Source: an uncultured Poribacteria bacterium (GTDB lineage: Bacteria; Poribacteria; WGA-4E; WGA-3G). Taken from it: a stretch of DNA of 64,000 bases. Position 1 is the stretch's first letter; each line of letters opens with the position of its first letter. The position numbers and the translations under genes were made by a program. The notes beneath the pieces were generated by a model that was given only the letters and a program-made list of their open reading frames with translations, did not search any database and was not told the origin of the DNA. Shown in pieces: positions 1-8,842 of this stretch. The stretch is from positions 1,488,001 through 1,552,000 of the forward strand of contig OX639973.1 in assembly GCA_951828385.1 (NCBI GenBank). Reading direction: 5' to 3'.

Positions 1-1128
1 GCAGGCGGAGACTACCTCGCACAGTATGGAGACACTGAAGCCAAACCCCAATTCTATGCCCGGAACCTCTTCCTTGAACATACCGGCAGCCTTGACATCA
101 CCGCGACTTCGCCTGAAATCCGCACGGACAGCGACACGGATAAGGCATACGGAGATGCGAAGGTGGGTGGGTTTTTCACCTATGCGCTGACGAGTGCGCT
201 GGTGCCTACCGCGGATACCAACAGCGACGACTTTCTTTCGTGGGAGGAGGCGTTCGCTGAAACCCAAGCGGGGACGAAACGGCTCTGTGAGAACCATCCG
301 CTGTTGAAAGCGCAAAATATCATCCAGAAGCCTGTTTACGATGGAGACTTGCCAATGCGTGCGGAACTCGTGGATCCTTTTGCGGATATGGTGCTGATCC
401 CCGCTGGCGAGTTTCAGATGGGCAGCAACGAGGGTGCCAACAATGAACAACCTGTGCATACCGTCTATATCGATGCGTTCTATATGGATACGTATGAGGT
501 GACGAATGCACAGTTCAAAAAGTTCGTGGATGCCAACCCGCAGTGGCAAAAAGACCGCATTGACGATAGGTTCCACGACGGCGATCACCTCTTCTACTGG
601 AAGGGGAACAACTATCCGAGTGGGAAAGCCGATCACCCTGTTGTTTTTGTGAGTTGGTATGCGGCGATGGCTTACGCTGAGTGGGCGGGTAAGCGGTTGC
701 CGACGGAGGCTGAATGGGAGAAAGCCGCACGCGGCGGGTTAAAGGGTCAAAAATATCCGTGGGGCAACACGATAAACGCAAACCAAGCAAACTACTATGA
801 TAATGTTAATGATACCACCTCTGTGGGTAGTTATGCACCGAACGGGTATGGTTTGCACGATATGGCGGGGAATGTGTGGGAATGGTGTCTGGATGCGTAC
901 AATAGAGATTTTTATCGTGAATCATCGGCGCGGAATCCCATCTCTGGTGGAAGCATTACTTCTATAACAGATAACTATACTAATAATAAGTATTTCCGCG
1001 TGCTGCGCGGCGGTGCCTGGTACGATAATGCAACTCACGTGCGGTGCGCCCAGCGCCTCTACTATGCGCCCTCGCTTACGAACATCTACTTCTTCGGTTT
1101 TCGTTGTGCGAGGACTGTATCCCCTTAA
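1..1128 (+). CDS. Caspase-like / FGE-sulfatase domain fusion protein (5'-partial)
   Basis: The reading frame is open from base 1, so the start lies outside the window. The first roughly 100 residues resemble the end of a caspase-like (C14) peptidase domain, including GGFFTYAL and an EF-hand-like loop (DTNSDDFLSWEE). From about base 385 a complete FGE-sulfatase (SUMF1-like) domain follows: LIPAGEFQMGS, DAFYMDTYEVTNAQF, GKRLPTEAEWEKAARGG, YPWGN, HDMAGNVWEW, LRGGAW and a terminal GFRCA. The pair of active-site cysteines that true formylglycine-generating enzymes carry just after the RGG(S/A) motif is missing here (GGAWYDNATHVRC), so enzymatic sulfatase activation is unlikely. Such domains are often used as binding or effector modules in bacterial caspase-like proteins. 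The FGE assignment is firm; the caspase assignment rests on a short stretch. Confidence 0.85.
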   Translation, partial: AGGDYLAQYGDTEAKPQFYARNLFLEHTGSLDITATSPEIRTDSDTDKAYGDAKVGGFFTYALTSALVPTADTNSDDFLSWEEAFAETQAGTKRLCENHPLLKAQNIIQKPVYDGDLPMRAELVDPFADMVLIPAGEFQMGSNEGANNEQPVHTVYIDAFYMDTYEVTNAQFKKFVDANPQWQKDRIDDRFHDGDHLFYWKGNNYPSGKADHPVVFVSWYAAMAYAEWAGKRLPTEAEWEKAARGGLKGQKYPWGNTINANQANYYDNVNDTTSVGSYAPNGYGLHDMAGNVWEWCLDAYNRDFYRESSARNPISGGSITSITDNYTNNKYFRVLRGGAWYDNATHVRCAQRLYYAPSLTNIYFFGFRCARTVSP

Positions 1129-1151
1129 ATCTTAACTACTTAACACCTTAT

Positions 1152-1174
1152 TCCCACCTGCGTAGCAGGTGGGA
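1152..1174. repeat. Perfect 10-bp inverted repeat after the FGE gene
   Basis: TCCCACCTGC, a GTA loop, then GCAGGTGGGA. It sits 24 bases past the stop codon but is not followed by a T-run, so it may be a weak terminator or one of the dispersed palindromic repeats of this genome. The rest of the 1129-1345 gap shows no other gene. Confidence 0.6.
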
Positions 1175-1345
1175 CGGCACCCCAAAATGGGTATTACTTA
1201 ACTGATGTTTCAAAACTTTATGTTGAAAATATGATGTTATTCCGTGGCACCTGGGATGTGTGGAGAAATTCCCGCGCCCCACGTGCAGCACGGAAAACCT
1301 AGTGCTGCAAGATGGAACTATTGTTGGAGAATAAGGAGTAGACGC

Positions 1346-2197
1346 ATGCGAACGATGTTGGAGAAAAAGAAACTTCTCTATAAACTCTTTACCTTTTTCT
1401 TACTATTTATGCTCAGCCTTTGCACAGGGTGCAGCCTCAACACCCTCGGAAACGTCGGCAACACCCTCATAGAAGCCGCAAGCGATGTCAATATTTTCAC
1501 CGACGCGGAGGAGCTGCAATTTGGACAGGCGTTCGTCGCACAGCATGAGCAACAAATAAAACTTTATACGGATCCCGTCGTGACGAACTATATCAACGAA
1601 CTCGGGCAATCCCTCGTGCGGCACAGTAAACGGAAGAATATCCGTTACACCTTTAAAGTGGTTGATACGAAAGGGGTGAATGCGTATGCTGTACCGGGCG
1701 GTTTTATTTATGTTCACCTGGATCTCATCCGAGCATCGAAAACTGAGTCGGAACTTGCTGCCGTGATCGGACACGAAATTGGACATATTGTCGGACAGCA
1801 TTCCATGAAACGGCTCACGCAGGTTTACGGCATTGAAATTCTCAAACAATTGATTTTAGATGAAGACGACAGTATACTCAAAAAGGTTGTCGCGGAGGTC
1901 CTCGCGGCAGGTTTGCTTTTCAGATACAGTCGTGACCACGAGCGTGAATCAGATTTTTATGGCGTACAGAATGTCTATGATGCAGGTATCAATCCGGAGG
2001 GTGCCGCCGTGTTCTTTGAGACGCTCCGTGCGATGCGCGGCAGAGAACCCTCATCCTTGGAAAAGTTTTTATCTACGCATCCGGTGCCGAGCGAACGGGT
2101 CTTGAATGTCCGTAAACAGATTTCCGGATTGCCGCCGAAATCCGGGCTTCGGACAGATTCATCACGCTTCCAGCAAATCAAACGACGGATTCAGTAG
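1346..2197 (+). CDS. M48 family metalloprotease lipoprotein (BepA/LoiP-like)
   Basis: Zinc metalloprotease of 283 residues, predicted to be a lipoprotein working in the periplasm. After a basic start (residues 5-13, EKKKLLYK) there is a hydrophobic stretch and a lipobox ending at Cys29 (CTGC). The catalytic motif HEIGH is at residues 143-147 (H143, E144, H147), and the third zinc ligand is the Glu in RDHERESDFYG. The closing THPVPSERV stretch is also usual for M48 proteins. I chose the ATG at 1346 because AGGAG lies 7 bases upstream and the signal peptide begins properly there; a GTG 102 bases further upstream would add a non-signal-like leader. Family members of this kind degrade or refold misassembled outer-membrane proteins; the substrate here is unknown. 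Confidence 0.9.
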   Translation: MRTMLEKKKLLYKLFTFFLLFMLSLCTGCSLNTLGNVGNTLIEAASDVNIFTDAEELQFGQAFVAQHEQQIKLYTDPVVTNYINELGQSLVRHSKRKNIRYTFKVVDTKGVNAYAVPGGFIYVHLDLIRASKTESELAAVIGHEIGHIVGQHSMKRLTQVYGIEILKQLILDEDDSILKKVVAEVLAAGLLFRYSRDHERESDFYGVQNVYDAGINPEGAAVFFETLRAMRGREPSSLEKFLSTHPVPSERVLNVRKQISGLPPKSGLRTDSSRFQQIKRRIQ

Positions 2198-2208
2198 TCA
2201 GAAAAAGA

Positions 2209-2238
2209 TTGACACCCTGCTACCCAAAAAGATATAAT
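2209..2238 (+). promoter_or_regulatory. Consensus sigma70-type promoter of the Uma2 gene
   Basis: TTGACA (2209-2214) and TATAAT (2233-2238) are both perfect matches, separated by 18 bp. The promoter lies 12 bp after the M48 stop codon and about 58 bp before the Uma2 start. Confidence 0.85.
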
Positions 2239-2295
2239 ACTTGTCAGAACTTTAAACCTGTTTTTCTTCTATTTCACTACAATGGAGAAACACCG

Positions 2296-3051
2296 ATGCA
2301 TACCAACACAAATACGCGCAATATATCTTACGCACCCACAGATACGCCAGACTTCTACCCTGAAACGGACGGTGAACCGATGGCAGCCAGCGACCTCCAC
2401 CTCGAAATACTCATCTGGCTTTTGCAAGTGTTGAAAGCACATTTCGCCGACATGCCCGATACTTATGTCTCCGGCGATATTCTCACCTATTACACCGAGG
2501 GCAACCCTCGCGATGTCGTCGCACCCGATGTCCTCGTCTCTTTCGGCATCGGGCAAAAGCGTCGACACACATATAAAGTATGGGAGGAAGGAAAAGTTCC
2601 AGATTTTGTGATGGAATTCTCAAGTAAAACAACCTATCAGAACGACCTCACCGACAAGAAGGCACTCTACGCGGCACTCGGCATTCCGAACTATCTCCTC
2701 TATGATGCCGAGGCACTTTATCTATCTTCACCGCTCATGGGCTTTCAGCTTGTAGAGGGTGTGTATATGCCGATACAACCGGGGGATGATGGGCGTATCC
2801 ATTCAGATGTTATAGGTTTAGATTTCATTATACAAGAAAGCCGTTTGCGGGTTTACGATCCCATTAGGGGCGAGTGGCTGCAAACACCGGCAGAGGCACA
2901 CGCTGCCCGTGCCGAACGCGAAGCCATCGCACGCCAGCAGCAGCGCGCCCGTGCCGAGACCGCTGAAGCCCGTGCCGAGACCGCTGAAGCAGAAGTCGAA
3001 CGCCTCCGAGAACAACTTGCACGCTTACAAGCACGCCGTTCAGAAGAATAG
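2296..3051 (+). CDS. Uma2 family (DUF820) putative restriction-type endonuclease
   Basis: Protein of 251 residues with a PD-(D/E)xK nuclease-fold domain of the Uma2 type: APDVLVSF supplies the Asp, and DFVMEFSSKTT supplies the Glu and Lys of the active site. Residues from about 200 form a charged coiled coil (AEAHAARAERE..., ARAETAE repeated twice as a 21-bp direct repeat, then VERLREQLARLQ). The ATG at 2296 has GGAG ten bases upstream and sits under the consensus promoter at 2209-2238; the longer reading from 2209 would start inside that promoter. The biological role of Uma2 proteins is not established. A second, shorter paralogue lies at 6552-7130. Confidence 0.88.
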   Translation: MHTNTNTRNISYAPTDTPDFYPETDGEPMAASDLHLEILIWLLQVLKAHFADMPDTYVSGDILTYYTEGNPRDVVAPDVLVSFGIGQKRRHTYKVWEEGKVPDFVMEFSSKTTYQNDLTDKKALYAALGIPNYLLYDAEALYLSSPLMGFQLVEGVYMPIQPGDDGRIHSDVIGLDFIIQESRLRVYDPIRGEWLQTPAEAHAARAEREAIARQQQRARAETAEARAETAEAEVERLREQLARLQARRSEE

Positions 3052-3139
3052 AGATATTCCGGACACCCTAATAGACATGATCTCCCAGTTTTGCGGACAC
3101 TCATTCAACCTAATGGATACTGCTATCAATTTTTCGTTA

Positions 3140-4504
3140 ATGCAACATTCCAACAAATACTTCAAAGTAACACTTCACACCGTGTTCGCTTTGTTAATGT
3201 TGGCGCTCATTCCAATATGCAGCGAGGCAGAGGTCTATCCGTATCCTTACGGCAAAGGCAACGAAATCGTCACCCTCAAAGGGCTACCACTGGACCTCAC
3301 ACGGTTTGATCCGATTGCTAACGGATACATCCCACATAAAGGTGGAAACGATTTCATCATGATGGAGCAGTTCGATAAAAACTGCGGTCCCAACAGCGTT
3401 CAGATGCTGCTCTACTACCACAGAAAGCACCGGCGACTCAAGGATATCTGGAAGGCAGGAGGTATCCGAACTGTCGCATTCGGAACATCACCGAGCGAAC
3501 TTCGACAGGCACTCAATGAATCTGGTGTTCCGGCACATTGGTACACCAACAAAACACTCGACGACGTGCGCCGCTACATCAAGGACAATCGCCCACCTAT
3601 TATGCTCCTACGGCTCTCAAATACAGGGTATCACTGGGTAGTCGCCGTCGGCTATGATACGCGTTGGGATGAATTCCTAATCGCGGACCCCAACGGACAC
3701 TTCAAATGGTGGACCGCGGCGCAGCTTAACGCCAATTGGACACTGGAATGGCTACCGGAGTTTGAGACAGCAGGCAAGGAATGGTACGAATTCCAACTCA
3801 ACGCTGGATTGTTTAATCAGATACATCTCAATCCAAATATGGTAGTCGTTCCGTCAGAAGCCCCCGCCTTTGAAACAAGCTACCGTCCTTACTGGTCGGA
3901 CATGCAGACGATTGAAGTCTACGGGGAAACCAAGTTTCGAGGTGGCACGCGCGAGTGGGAAGATACACTCACATTCCAAAACCCACTTCGTATTATACAG
4001 GTCTCGGACATCGAACTGCTGACCTCCACAGGTACAGCAAGCGTAGACGGATGGTCGCGTATGAATGACCGTTCAATTAAACTCTGGGGCAAGATTGAAG
4101 ACGGATGGTTTTTGCGTGGCAGAATGTGGGTGATGGTTCGGACTTTCTACTTCAACGATATTGACACCCCTGCAATCACAAACGTGGCTAAAGCCCCATC
4201 TGTGCTACCCGCAGAGACATCGCTTTTGCCCAACTACCCGAACCCGTTTAACCCAGAGACGTGGATACCCTATCAGTTGGCAGACTCTGTGGATGTCAAC
4301 GTATCCATCTATGCCGCAGATGGAAAGTTGGTCAGGACACTTGCATTAGGACATAAACAGGCAGGCATCTACCACGATAAATCTCGTGCTGCCTATTGGG
4401 ACGGTAAGAACAGGCAGGCCGAACCTGTCGCAAGCGGCATCTATTTCTATACCCTCAAAACAGGTGATTTTACTGCCACACGCAAAATGTTAATGCTGAA
4501 ATAG
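3140..4504 (+). CDS. Secreted C39-like cysteine peptidase with C-terminal FlgD-like/T9SS-type sorting domain
   Basis: Starts with a signal peptide (hydrophobic TVFALLMLALIPICSEA). A C39/papain-like fold follows: Cys in DKNCGPNSVQMLLYYH, His in GYHWVVAVGYD, and the Asp/Asn position in IADPNGHFKWW, the usual order of the catalytic triad. The middle region is unassigned. The last 90 residues match the FlgD-Ig/type A sorting fold: NYPNPFNPETWIPYQL, VNVSIYAADGKLVRTL, YWDGKN, VASGIYFYTL, a basic ATRKMLMLK tail. The protein is therefore probably exported and surface-attached. In-frame ATGs also exist at 3077 and 3113; none has a clear Shine-Dalgarno, and 3140 was chosen because it opens the signal peptide directly. 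Function beyond a probable peptidase is unknown. Confidence 0.8.
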   Translation: MQHSNKYFKVTLHTVFALLMLALIPICSEAEVYPYPYGKGNEIVTLKGLPLDLTRFDPIANGYIPHKGGNDFIMMEQFDKNCGPNSVQMLLYYHRKHRRLKDIWKAGGIRTVAFGTSPSELRQALNESGVPAHWYTNKTLDDVRRYIKDNRPPIMLLRLSNTGYHWVVAVGYDTRWDEFLIADPNGHFKWWTAAQLNANWTLEWLPEFETAGKEWYEFQLNAGLFNQIHLNPNMVVVPSEAPAFETSYRPYWSDMQTIEVYGETKFRGGTREWEDTLTFQNPLRIIQVSDIELLTSTGTASVDGWSRMNDRSIKLWGKIEDGWFLRGRMWVMVRTFYFNDIDTPAITNVAKAPSVLPAETSLLPNYPNPFNPETWIPYQLADSVDVNVSIYAADGKLVRTLALGHKQAGIYHDKSRAAYWDGKNRQAEPVASGIYFYTLKTGDFTATRKMLMLK

Positions 4505-4732
4505 TATCAAATGACCATAGGATAGCTGGAAGGTTGATGTTTATTGACTTCCCAGCGATGGTTTCTCAGTGGGTTGCGTTGGATTCGCTGGCATCTTCAT
4601 TGAAAAATGATGTGCTGAGCGATCCACACGTCTAAAGTATAGCAAAACCGGGAAACGACTGTCAAGCGTATTTTTACACAAGCGGCTCCGGTTTTGCCAA
4701 GTCAAATGGGTTAGGAACAGGAGGTTAGGGTA
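4505..4732. other. Convergent intergenic region with a long-loop inverted repeat
   Basis: Lies between two converging genes. GCAAAACCGG (4642-4651) and CCGGTTTTGC (4688-4697) are perfect inverted copies separated by 36 bases. The loop is too long for a classical terminator. No gene is seen here. Confidence 0.5.
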
Positions 4733-5620
4733 TCATTGGGTTTCTCCTTGCTCTGTCGCGTTATCGTTTGCGGCTGAATTGGCGAGGTTTGCATCTATGG
4801 CTTGGAGTTGGTGCTTGGGAATCAGGTCGAGATATTGAGAAATGACGCGTCTCGAAAGTCGTGTAATCTGTGAGATGTTGTCAATATCAGCGGTTGCCTT
4901 GCGAACGACTTTGACGATCTCATAGTCGCGAATGTATCGGTCAACTGCTTCTTTAGAGTGCTTGGTTTTCGCAGCAATACTCGGGGTGAGATATCCTTGA
5001 AGATAGAGGGTTATGATCTCTTTCTTGTGGGTAATAGCCCCCGATAAATCATGGATATTGCCCCGAGTGGGCAGGATTTCGCCGGTGGTCTTTTGCCACT
5101 CATTGACATAATCACAGACGACAGCATCACAGACATTGAGCAAGACGGCTAAGTCGAGTTGTGTCAATAAGGCCCCTTGGTCATAAGCTTGATGACACCA
5201 GCGAACCAAGCGATTGATCCGCAGTGGTTTCCGTGAGGTAAAACCGTTGCGAAAGGATTCAATATCCTCTGTGGCGAGGTATGTCAGGATGATAGGTTTC
5301 ATACGCGTTTTGATGATGGATTTTCCTCTTTCAGGGTGTTCCTCAATAGGTACAGCCATCCAAACGAGGTGTCCATAACTCAGCAACCGTTCATCAGGGA
5401 GTTGATCCCCCGTGGCGAGTTTCTCCAAAGGGAGGGTAATCACGAAATAGTCTTCAACGGTCGTAAGAATATCATCAACAATAGCGGTAGCCGTGACTTC
5501 GCCCTTGTCATACCCATAGTCGTTGAGAAAGCGATGGATCAGCAGCTGGCGTAGCGATTTATCGTTGATGCGTCTGAACTTCTTCTCGTTGATTTGCGTG
5601 CGCGTCAAAGGTTTGCTCAT
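4733..5620 (-). CDS. DUF1670 family protein, second of a tandem pair
   Basis: Protein of 295 residues related to its upstream neighbour and, by its pattern, to the DUF1670 family. Shared landmarks are RLVRWCHQAYDQGALLTQLDLAVLL (a winged or simple HTH), LPTRGNIHDL, HKKEIITLYLQGYLTPSIAAKTKHSKEAVDRYI (a second HTH) and LSRRVISQYLDL. Two HTH-like segments suggest a DNA-binding role, but I know of no established function. Its ATG overlaps the upstream stop codon by 4 bases (ATGA) and GGGGGA precedes it, so the two genes are translationally coupled. The core arginine/threonine signature of the HTH is less conserved here than in the neighbour, so this copy may be diverging. Confidence 0.75.
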   Translation of the reverse strand: MSKPLTRTQINEKKFRRINDKSLRQLLIHRFLNDYGYDKGEVTATAIVDDILTTVEDYFVITLPLEKLATGDQLPDERLLSYGHLVWMAVPIEEHPERGKSIIKTRMKPIILTYLATEDIESFRNGFTSRKPLRINRLVRWCHQAYDQGALLTQLDLAVLLNVCDAVVCDYVNEWQKTTGEILPTRGNIHDLSGAITHKKEIITLYLQGYLTPSIAAKTKHSKEAVDRYIRDYEIVKVVRKATADIDNISQITRLSRRVISQYLDLIPKHQLQAIDANLANSAANDNATEQGETQ

Positions 5621-6417
5621 GAAAGTTCCCCCTTTTTTGGATCCGCTGGCTCTGGGTGAAGGAGCCCGGTCATTCGGTCCGTGTTCTGGTATTCCTTATA
5701 CAGCGCGAGATACTCGCGTATGAGCCGGTCGGAGAAGTGAGTGATGAGCCGTATCTGTGCGTCAGGAAACTCTTGATGATGCAGCGTCGCGACTTGTGTG
5801 AAATCTTTCAAGTATCGCCAGACAGCGCGTTCAGAGTGGTTCGTCTTTTGCTCAATCTCGGTGAAGGTATACGCCTTGAAATACAACTCCAAGATCTGGG
5901 TTTTATGAGACGTGCCGGGGCCCATGTCGTGTTTTGCCCCGCGCGTCATCACGAAATAGCCGGACTGCTTTAACGCTCGGATGTCGCGTTTGACAGTGGC
6001 GGGACTGGTGGTTAATAACACCGCCAGATCCTCATGACTCAACAAGGCCTCTTGGTCATAAGCCTCTTTAGTCAATCGGAGGATGCGATGGCGTCTGAAT
6101 CCTGCGAGCCCATAAGTGCCTAAGACTTCAAAGTCCTCCTGAATGGCATTGAGTGTCAACCGACAGGAGACTTTTCTCGCTAAAGCGATGTGTTTACCTG
6201 CGGGTTCCTCGGCGGCGACGGCTTCATAACAGATTTGCCCGGATGTCAGTTGCACATCGGCGTGTTGCTCAAAGTAACTTGAAATCTGTTTATAGTAGGC
6301 TTCAGCGACGATAGGCATAAGATTAAAGTCTGCTGAAATCTTCTGAATAATCGCAGCTCTTGCGTTCTTGGATTCGAGTCGTTTGATACCATAGGCGGTA
6401 TCATTTTGGCGTGTCAT
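5617..6417 (-). CDS. DUF1670 family protein, first of a tandem pair
   Basis: Protein of 266 residues with the DUF1670 pattern: ILRLTKEAYDQEALLSHEDLAVLL followed by TSPATVKRDIRALKQSGYF (HTH), MTRGAKHDMGPGTSHKTQILELYF, then YTFTEIEQKTNHSERAVWRYLKDF (second HTH) and SDRLIREYLALYKEY. I placed the start at the ATG at 6417 because a strong GGAGG sits 8 bases upstream; an ATG four codons earlier overlaps that Shine-Dalgarno. It forms an operon with the 4733-5620 gene. The double HTH suggests a transcriptional or element-associated regulator, which is inference only. No transposase or recombinase gene is adjacent. Confidence 0.78.
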   Translation of the reverse strand: MTRQNDTAYGIKRLESKNARAAIIQKISADFNLMPIVAEAYYKQISSYFEQHADVQLTSGQICYEAVAAEEPAGKHIALARKVSCRLTLNAIQEDFEVLGTYGLAGFRRHRILRLTKEAYDQEALLSHEDLAVLLTTSPATVKRDIRALKQSGYFVMTRGAKHDMGPGTSHKTQILELYFKAYTFTEIEQKTNHSERAVWRYLKDFTQVATLHHQEFPDAQIRLITHFSDRLIREYLALYKEYQNTDRMTGLLHPEPADPKKGELS

Positions 6418-6551
6418 AGTGACCTCCATGAGTAGAGTATCGGTGATAAAAATACATCTACTTGTTAGGTTAACGCATACTATTAGTGTAACTCATGGGG
6501 TCATTTGATACAAACTATAAGTGAGCCTGTTAATCTACCGCTTCGGACTCC

Positions 6552-7130
6552 CTATTTGGGCAATTCAAACAATTTCACGACTTCACACGAAAAACCTTCG
6601 ACCACATCTTCACCACTGAGTGTGTCATTACAGGTCAGCAGCTTGATGTCGGTTTCAGAACGATACACCACCACAATCTTCGATCGAGGGGCAACCACCC
6701 ATACCAACTGGGTGCCGGCTTCCAGATACGCAAACGCCTTTTCCTCAACGCGATCAAACATATCTGTTGGTGAGACAACTTCAACCGCCAGGTCTGGGGG
6801 GACCGGCGAAGCCTTGCGCCGTTCTTCTGGAATACGCTCAGTAGAAAGAAAGGCAATGTCCGGTTTGAGCACGCGATCTCCTACCCGAAAGCCTGTCTCT
6901 GCGAAAAACACTGCCCCGAGCTGATGCTCACGCACATACGGACCTAAGCGTAGAAAAACGTTGGCACTAATCAAACCGTGCTCCACTGAAGTCGCTGGCA
7001 TCTGGATCAATTCTCCTTGAACGTATTCATACCCTTCTAACCCATTTTCAAGAAATTCCTCCAACGTCATCGTAACGTTTTCAGGGAGAACTCCTTCTTG
7101 ATCAAAGTGGTGATATTCTAATAAATTCAT
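6552..7130 (-). CDS. Uma2 family (DUF820) putative endonuclease
   Basis: Protein of 192 residues with a complete Uma2 domain: YEYVQGELIQMP, HGLISANVFLRL, VFFAETGFRVG, KPDIAFLS (active-site Asp), LAVEVVSPTD (Glu), EKAFAYLEAGTQLVWVV. The canonical catalytic Lys position is occupied by a DRVEEK segment, as in many members. The ATG at 7130 has GAGG nine bases upstream and gives the usual short N-terminus; an upstream ATG at 7166 lacks a ribosome site. Unlike the 2296-3051 paralogue it has no coiled-coil tail. The 6430-6551 stretch before the DUF1670 operon contains no gene. Confidence 0.88.
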   Translation of the reverse strand: MNLLEYHHFDQEGVLPENVTMTLEEFLENGLEGYEYVQGELIQMPATSVEHGLISANVFLRLGPYVREHQLGAVFFAETGFRVGDRVLKPDIAFLSTERIPEERRKASPVPPDLAVEVVSPTDMFDRVEEKAFAYLEAGTQLVWVVAPRSKIVVVYRSETDIKLLTCNDTLSGEDVVEGFSCEVVKLFELPK

Positions 7131-7211
7131 ATTTCTACGCCTCGGCACTATAGAAAAAGTATTCAAGTCGCTAAACCAGTGTATATAATATAGCCGATTT
7201 TTACCGGGGTG

Positions 7212-8642
7212 TCAAGCGAAAATTTCTTTGTTTGAAAGTCCAGAAACCGTCATCGGCAACCACATCAAAACCGTCGTCCCTTCGCCGAGAGTACTTTCAA
7301 TCTCAACGTTACCCCCATGCTCTTCAAAAATCCGTTTCACATTTGCCAAGCCGAGGCCTGTGCCTCTCGTCTTTTTGGTAAAGAACGGTTCAAACAGATG
7401 CGCTAAATCTTCTGCTGATATTCCGACACCGTTATCAACAACCTTGATGCCAACCCTACCTTCGTCCATAATTGTAGAGACCTTCAACACACCGCCTTGT
7501 GGCATCGCCTCCATCGCATTCAAGACGACATTCATAAACGCTTGCTTCAATTTATCTGAATCAAATGGAATTTCGGGAGTTTCAGGTAACACATCTAACA
7601 CTAACTGAATCTTGTGGTGTGCCAAGTTAGCTGCCATCAATGCCAAGACGGCTTGCAGGATAGGCGTGAGTGGCTGTTGGGTGAGGGTAAGTGCCGCCGG
7701 ACGTGCAAAGTCCATCAGTCCTTTGACAATGGTATCAATACGCTCAATCTCTTCAAGGATATAACGCAGTGATTGTTGATGTTGTTCCTCGGACATCTCC
7801 GGTTTCTGCATTAACATCTGTGCCAACATCCGCATGGATGACAAGGGGTTTCGGATCTCGTGGGCGAAAGAAGCAGACATCTTGCCAGCTGTTGCCAAAC
7901 GTTCCGCTTGAATCAACTGATCTCTTGACTGTTTAAGATCTCTGGTCATCTGGTTAAACGCAGCGGCGAGATCACCGATCTCATCGTGTGTTTTTATCTC
8001 ACACTGCTCATCAAGCTCGCCCGTCGCAACGCGCGCTGTAGAGTCAACTAAAACTTTAATGGGGTTCGTTAAGTTCCTCCCAATGAGGTGGCTGATGAGG
8101 GCAACCAGTCCTATAACAAGTACGGCGATGCTGAGGATATACCATGTCAGCGTCCGTTTCGCCTCCGCAATCGCCTCCATCGGACGCAACACGCAATAAA
8201 ATCGTCCGAGTTTCTGGGGCAAGTAAAAAACTTTATACGGTTTCCCATCAAGTGTAACGTCTCGTATAACAGATTTTCCATCTGGGTTCTCTAAGTGCGG
8301 TTTGACTTCACGCAGCCGCATTTTATCTGCTAAATTCATCCAATCTTGTTCTACATCGGAGAGGTGGTCGAGCGTAGTGGCATTAAGTGTATAATCAGAA
8401 CCAAAAACCATAATTTCAACGCTATAGGTGCGTTTTATTTTTTCCTGGTCTTCCTCAAAATACCGCTCAAAATACCCTGTTTCCCTGATGGTATCAAGCC
8501 ATGCTTCTGTTTCACGCGTAAACTGTTCACTGTACTTCCAAGTGAAGATCTCGATAGCAACCAAAGATAGCACAACAGCGACCACAGCAAAAAGAAGCAT
8601 GAACGGAAGAACAATTTTGGTTTGAATGCTATACCGACGCAT
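7212..8642 (-). CDS. Membrane sensor histidine kinase (HAMP-HisKA-HATPase)
   Basis: Histidine kinase of 476 residues. A first membrane helix (IVLPFMLLFAVVAVVLSLVAIEIF) and a second (LTWYILSIAVLVIGLVALISHLI) flank a periplasmic sensor of about 130 residues with no recognised domain. Then come HAMP (NLTNPIKVLVDSTARVATGEL), the dimerisation/phospho-acceptor helix with FAHEIRNPLSSMRML, the N-box NVVLNAMEAMP, G1 DNGVGIS, F-box LFEPFFTKK and G2 GTGLGLANV. The pattern is NtrB/ZraS-like. No response regulator gene lies beside it, so its partner must be encoded elsewhere, or be the ECF gene on the other strand, for which there is no evidence. Confidence 0.92.
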   Translation of the reverse strand: MRRYSIQTKIVLPFMLLFAVVAVVLSLVAIEIFTWKYSEQFTRETEAWLDTIRETGYFERYFEEDQEKIKRTYSVEIMVFGSDYTLNATTLDHLSDVEQDWMNLADKMRLREVKPHLENPDGKSVIRDVTLDGKPYKVFYLPQKLGRFYCVLRPMEAIAEAKRTLTWYILSIAVLVIGLVALISHLIGRNLTNPIKVLVDSTARVATGELDEQCEIKTHDEIGDLAAAFNQMTRDLKQSRDQLIQAERLATAGKMSASFAHEIRNPLSSMRMLAQMLMQKPEMSEEQHQQSLRYILEEIERIDTIVKGLMDFARPAALTLTQQPLTPILQAVLALMAANLAHHKIQLVLDVLPETPEIPFDSDKLKQAFMNVVLNAMEAMPQGGVLKVSTIMDEGRVGIKVVDNGVGISAEDLAHLFEPFFTKKTRGTGLGLANVKRIFEEHGGNVEIESTLGEGTTVLMWLPMTVSGLSNKEIFA

Positions 8643-8777
8643 CGGAATCCTCTTTTTTTAGATTGCCACTATCAGCAAATTGTAGCAGTTTTTGCCCGTG
8701 GGTTCTCGCCGACAACCTGATACTTGTGCGATAGATTTTATTCTCGATTACACAAAATCTCGATTTTTCTTAAATTA

Positions 8778-8807
8778 TGCACCCTTTTTAGGTATGAATC
8801 GCGTCAC
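8778..8807 (+). promoter_or_regulatory. Candidate ECF-type promoter (TGCACC-N18-CGTCAC)
   Basis: TGCACC (8778-8783), then CGTCAC (8802-8807) 18 nt later, followed by TAATAAT. It resembles the box pair in front of the sigma-propeller gene starting at 47526 (TGCAAC-N18-CGTCAC). It lies 35 nt before the small open frame at 8843. Based on similarity by eye only. Confidence 0.35.
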
Positions 8808-8842
8808 TAATAATTGAAACCTATCTTCATTTCAGGAAAAAT

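Noticed and set aside
163-1128. GTG at 163 as true start of the FGE gene
   Set aside because: The frame is open back to base 1 with caspase-like sequence, so the gene begins outside the window.
4733-6417. DUF1670 pair as transposase of an insertion sequence
   Set aside because: No DDE or HUH motifs and no terminal inverted repeats around the pair.
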